Below are positions 5,010-8,100 of a stretch of DNA of 8,100 nt, one piece after another (the stretch's first letter is position 1; each line of letters starts with the position of its first letter). Origin of the DNA: JABWCE01 sp964617955. GTDB lineage: Bacteria > Bacteroidota > Bacteroidia > NS11-12g > UBA9320. Below the pieces are notes generated by a model. It did no database searches. It was given only the letters and a program-made list of their open reading frames with translations, and was not told where the DNA came from. The DNA is taken from positions 1 to 8,100 of the forward strand of contig CAZTXB010000033.1 in the NCBI GenBank assembly GCA_964617955.1, given 5' to 3'. The translations under genes and the position numbers were made by a program.

Positions 5010-6260
5010 ATGTCTTATTTATTTACATCTGAATCTGTTTCTGAAGGCCACCCCGATAAGGTAGCTGATCAAATTTCTGACGCGCTCATCGATAACTTTT
5101 TGGCCTGGGATGCCAACTCCAAAGTGGCCTGCGAAACCTTGGTAACCACAGGACAGGTGATATTAGCCGGTGAGGTGAAGTCAAGTACCTATCTCGATGT
5201 ACAACAAATAGCCCGCGACGTAATTAGGCGAATTGGCTATACCAAAAGTGAATACATGTTTGAAGCCAATTCATGCGGCGTGCTTTCAGCCATACACGAG
5301 CAATCATCTGACATCAATCAGGGAGTAGAACGCAGTAACCCTGAAGACCAGGGAGCAGGCGATCAGGGCATGATGTTTGGCTATGCCACCAACGAAACCG
5401 AAAATTACATGCCTTTGGCTCTCGATATTGCCCATGCCATTTTGATTGAATTGGCCAATTTAAGACGTGAAAATGGAGAAATAACCTATCTCCGACCTGA
5501 TGCCAAGTCACAGGTGACACTGGAATATTCCGACGACAACAAACCGGTGCGCATCGACGCCATCGTCATATCTACTCAACACGATGATTTTGACGCTGAG
5601 GCTAAAATGCTCGCCAAAATTAAATCGGACTTAATCGGAATTTTGATTCCAAGACTTAAAACGAAATACCCGCAGTATGCCCATTTTTTCAATGACCAAA
5701 TAAAATATCACATTAATCCGACCGGAAAGTTTGTTATCGGCGGACCACATGGGGATACAGGTCTAACCGGTAGAAAAATTATTGTAGATACTTATGGTGG
5801 AAAGGGCGCCCACGGAGGAGGAGCTTTTTCGGGTAAAGATCCGAGCAAAGTAGACAGAAGCGCTGCCTATGCCACCCGACATATTGCTAAAAATCTGGTA
5901 GCAGCAGGCTTGTGCTCAGAAGTTCTTGTTCAGGTTTCTTACGCCATTGGCGTTGCGAAACCCACTTCCATCAACGTCAATACACAAGGAACCTCTAATG
6001 TAAAGATGACCGACGGAGAGATTAGTAAAATCGTGGAGAGCATTTTCGACATGAGGCCTTACTTTATTGAGCAAAGACTTAAATTGAGAAATCCTATGTA
6101 CAGCGAAACTGCAGCCTATGGACATATGGGCAGAGAGCCCATTACCGTTACCAAAAAATTCTCGGCCCCCGGGGGGCACTCCAAAAGCATGGAGGTAGAG
6201 CTATTTACCTGGGAAAAGCTGGATTATGTGGATCATGTAAAAAAAGCATTTAATCTTTAA
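5010..6260 (+). CDS. metK: S-adenosylmethionine synthetase
   Basis: MetK joins methionine and the adenosyl group of ATP to give S-adenosylmethionine, releasing phosphate and pyrophosphate; it is a cytoplasmic tetramer. The protein starts MSYLFTSESVSEGHPDK, with the catalytic His in GHPDK (13-17). The family signature GAGDQG is at 115-120, DAKSQV at 164-169, GGPHGDTGLTGRK at 244-256, and the P-loop-like nonapeptide GGGAFSGKD at 269-277. The C-terminal domain includes the RHIAKN and SYAIGVAKP stretches. At 416 residues it is longer than the E. coli enzyme (about 384); the extra length appears to lie in the central region around 190-232 (QHDDFDAEAKM onward), a variable part of the family. The ATG follows an AT-rich leader without a Shine-Dalgarno sequence. 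glmS begins 5 bp after the stop, so the two are probably cotranscribed. Confidence 0.97.
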   Translation: MSYLFTSESVSEGHPDKVADQISDALIDNFLAWDANSKVACETLVTTGQVILAGEVKSSTYLDVQQIARDVIRRIGYTKSEYMFEANSCGVLSAIHEQSSDINQGVERSNPEDQGAGDQGMMFGYATNETENYMPLALDIAHAILIELANLRRENGEITYLRPDAKSQVTLEYSDDNKPVRIDAIVISTQHDDFDAEAKMLAKIKSDLIGILIPRLKTKYPQYAHFFNDQIKYHINPTGKFVIGGPHGDTGLTGRKIIVDTYGGKGAHGGGAFSGKDPSKVDRSAAYATRHIAKNLVAAGLCSEVLVQVSYAIGVAKPTSINVNTQGTSNVKMTDGEISKIVESIFDMRPYFIEQRLKLRNPMYSETAAYGHMGREPITVTKKFSAPGGHSKSMEVELFTWEKLDYVDHVKKAFNL

Positions 6261-6265
6261 AAACC

Positions 6266-8100
6266 ATGTGCGGAATTGTAGCCTATATCGGACCTAATCA
6301 AGCCTATGACTTTTTGATTCAAGGCTTGCGAAGGCTGGAATACCGAGGTTATGACAGCGCCGGGGTAGCTATTTTAGACGGAGAATTAAAAGTTTACAAA
6401 CGACATGGTAAGGTTCAGGATCTTGTAGACGTCATTGGAAACCAAAGTACAAAAGGTACAAAGGGAATTGGACATACCCGCTGGGCTACCCATGGTGAAC
6501 CCAACCAAATAAATGCCCATCCTCATCTCTCCGAATCGGGTAATCTCGCAGTTATTCATAATGGCATCATTGAAAATTATGCCACAATCAAAGAGGCCTT
6601 GATTCTTAGGGGTCATACATTTAAGAGCGAAACGGATACTGAGGTGCTTATTCACCTGATTGAAGAGATAAGGGATAATGAAAATTGCAGCCTGTTTGAA
6701 GCCGTTCGATTGGCTTTGAATGAAGTGATAGGCGCTTATGCCATTGTCATTCTTTCTAAAAGCGACCCGGATGTATTAATCGGTGCACGCAAAGGAAGCC
6801 CACTTGTGGTAGGAATTGGAAACAATCCCGGCGAATTTTTTATGGCCAGCGATGCCACACCTATTGTTGAATACACACGTAAAGTGACCTACCTCGACGA
6901 TGGCGAAATTGCCGATATCAATAACGGTGAGCTTATTATCAAAACCATTGACAATATTGTTAAAACTCCCTATATCCATAACCTTGAATTAACACTCGAA
7001 ACCATTGAAAAAGGGGGATTTGACCATTTTATGCTCAAAGAAATTTATGAGCAACCTAAATCCATCCTCGATAGTTTCAGAGGCCGTATAGACTCAAATA
7101 CACTTCAAATTGAAATGAGAAGTTTAAATGAGTTTGAAAATAAAATAAAAAACCTGAAACGCATTATCATTATTGGATGCGGCACCTCCTGGCATGCCGG
7201 GCTCGTAGGGGAATATCTTTTTGAAAATTTTGCCAGAATTCCGGTTGAGGTGGAATACGCTTCGGAATTCAGATACCGAAATCCTGTGATTTACCCTGAC
7301 GATTTGGTCATTGCTATTTCACAATCGGGTGAGACCGCCGATACACTTGCCGCTATGGAATTGGCTAAAAAAGCAGGTGCCACCATCTTTGGAGTATGCA
7401 ATGTAGTGGGGTCATCTATACCCCGTTTAACCGACGCCGGAGCCTATACCCATGCAGGACCTGAAATTGGCGTAGCGTCAACAAAAGCCTTCACCGCTCA
7501 AGTGACGGTATTAACCATTTTGGCTTTGGGATTTGCCCAAAAAAGAGGCACCATAGCCGATTCCAAACTCAGGACTATGCTCCAGGAAATTGAAAGAATT
7601 CCTGGCAAAGTAGAACAGGTTTTAAAATCTTGCGAAAGTGAGGTAAAAAAAATAGCCGAAAAATATTTTAACGTCACCAATTTTCTTTACCTGGGCAGAG
7701 GTTATAATTTTCCGGTCGCCCTGGAGGGAGCCTTAAAACTAAAGGAAATATCCTATATCCACGCCGAAGGCTATCCTGCCGCAGAAATGAAACATGGCCC
7801 AATAGCCTTAATTGATGAAGAAATGCCAGTGGTGGTCATTGCCACTCAAAATGATATTTATGAAAAGGTGTTGAGCAATATTCAGGAAGTTAGAGCCCGT
7901 AAAGGAAAAATCATCGCTATCGTAACCGAAGGCGACACAAAGGTAAAAGGCCTGGCCGAATTTGCCATTGAAATTCCTGAAACCGAAACCGAGCTCGTAC
8001 CTTTGTTAAGTACCATTCCGCTGCAATTGCTCTCTTACCATATTGCTGTACTCAGAGGTTGTAACGTCGACCAACCCCGAAACCTAGCCAAGTCGGTTAC
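6266..8100 (+). CDS. glmS: Glutamine–fructose-6-phosphate aminotransferase (isomerizing), 3' end cut by window
   Basis: GlmS makes glucosamine 6-phosphate from fructose 6-phosphate and glutamine, the first step to UDP-GlcNAc for peptidoglycan and LPS. After Met removal Cys2 becomes the N-terminal nucleophile (MCGIVAYIG). The glutaminase domain (about 1-240) shows HTRWATHG (70-77), HPH (85-87), HNGIIEN (98-104) and ETDTE (122-126). The isomerase half has two SIS domains: IIGCGTSWHAG (302-312), SQSGETADT (352-360) and VASTKAF (403-409) in the first; EGALKLKEIS (487-496) and AEMKHGP (506-512) with the catalytic Glu/His region in the second. 611 complete codons are visible, ending DQPRNLAKSV; the family normally ends two to three residues later, so the gene is almost complete. 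The frame is open throughout. It starts 5 bp after metK. No glmS ribozyme can fit in the gap. Confidence 0.97.
   Translation, partial: MCGIVAYIGPNQAYDFLIQGLRRLEYRGYDSAGVAILDGELKVYKRHGKVQDLVDVIGNQSTKGTKGIGHTRWATHGEPNQINAHPHLSESGNLAVIHNGIIENYATIKEALILRGHTFKSETDTEVLIHLIEEIRDNENCSLFEAVRLALNEVIGAYAIVILSKSDPDVLIGARKGSPLVVGIGNNPGEFFMASDATPIVEYTRKVTYLDDGEIADINNGELIIKTIDNIVKTPYIHNLELTLETIEKGGFDHFMLKEIYEQPKSILDSFRGRIDSNTLQIEMRSLNEFENKIKNLKRIIIIGCGTSWHAGLVGEYLFENFARIPVEVEYASEFRYRNPVIYPDDLVIAISQSGETADTLAAMELAKKAGATIFGVCNVVGSSIPRLTDAGAYTHAGPEIGVASTKAFTAQVTVLTILALGFAQKRGTIADSKLRTMLQEIERIPGKVEQVLKSCESEVKKIAEKYFNVTNFLYLGRGYNFPVALEGALKLKEISYIHAEGYPAAEMKHGPIALIDEEMPVVVIATQNDIYEKVLSNIQEVRARKGKIIAIVTEGDTKVKGLAEFAIEIPETETELVPLLSTIPLQLLSYHIAVLRGCNVDQPRNLAKSV

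Noticed and set aside
6261..6265. glmS ribozyme
   Set aside because: Only five bases separate metK and glmS, and the ribozyme is a Gram-positive feature needing well over 100 nt.

Overview
The window looks like a piece of a Bacteroidota chromosome (Cytophagia/Flavobacteriia-like; I cannot place it further). The signs are: promoter boxes of the Bacteroidota type (TAnnTTTG, once with a well-spaced upstream TTG), no Shine-Dalgarno sequences but short AT-rich leaders, a tRNA gene without an encoded CCA, a stand-alone heptose adenylyltransferase domain, and moderate AT content. Nearly all of it is ordinary core gene content. The exception is the left edge, where a short non-autonomous transposon-like element lies.

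Layout. Positions 1-441 hold no convincing gene. They contain a ~367-bp element (50-416) bounded by 15-bp inverted repeats and flanked by TA dinucleotides. From 442 to 3047 a minus-strand cluster runs right to left: promoter, tRNA-Arg(CCG), mnmH (tRNA 2-selenouridine synthase), selD (selenophosphate synthetase) and an unnamed 123-residue protein. mnmH and selD overlap by ATGA, and the last gene follows 12 bp later. SelD makes selenophosphate, which MnmH uses to replace sulfur by selenium at the wobble uridine of certain tRNAs, so the pair is a functional unit.

A divergent intergenic region (3002-3107) carries two opposed promoters with a perfect 10-bp palindrome between them. From 3108 the plus strand carries panD (beta-alanine for pantothenate/CoA), a flippase-like polytopic membrane protein and rfaE2 (ADP-heptose precursor of LPS). 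These are packed with a 1-bp gap and then a 14-bp overlap, so they form one operon. After 73 bp with a new promoter come metK (S-adenosylmethionine synthetase) and, 5 bp later, glmS (glucosamine-6-phosphate synthase). glmS runs off the right edge only a few residues short of its expected end.

I see no CRISPR array, prophage, defence system or clearly new multi-gene system. The most notable points are the MITE-like element with its decayed reading frame, the tRNA gene that appears to head a tRNA-modification operon, the uncharacterised third protein of the selenium cluster, and the palindrome between the divergent promoters.
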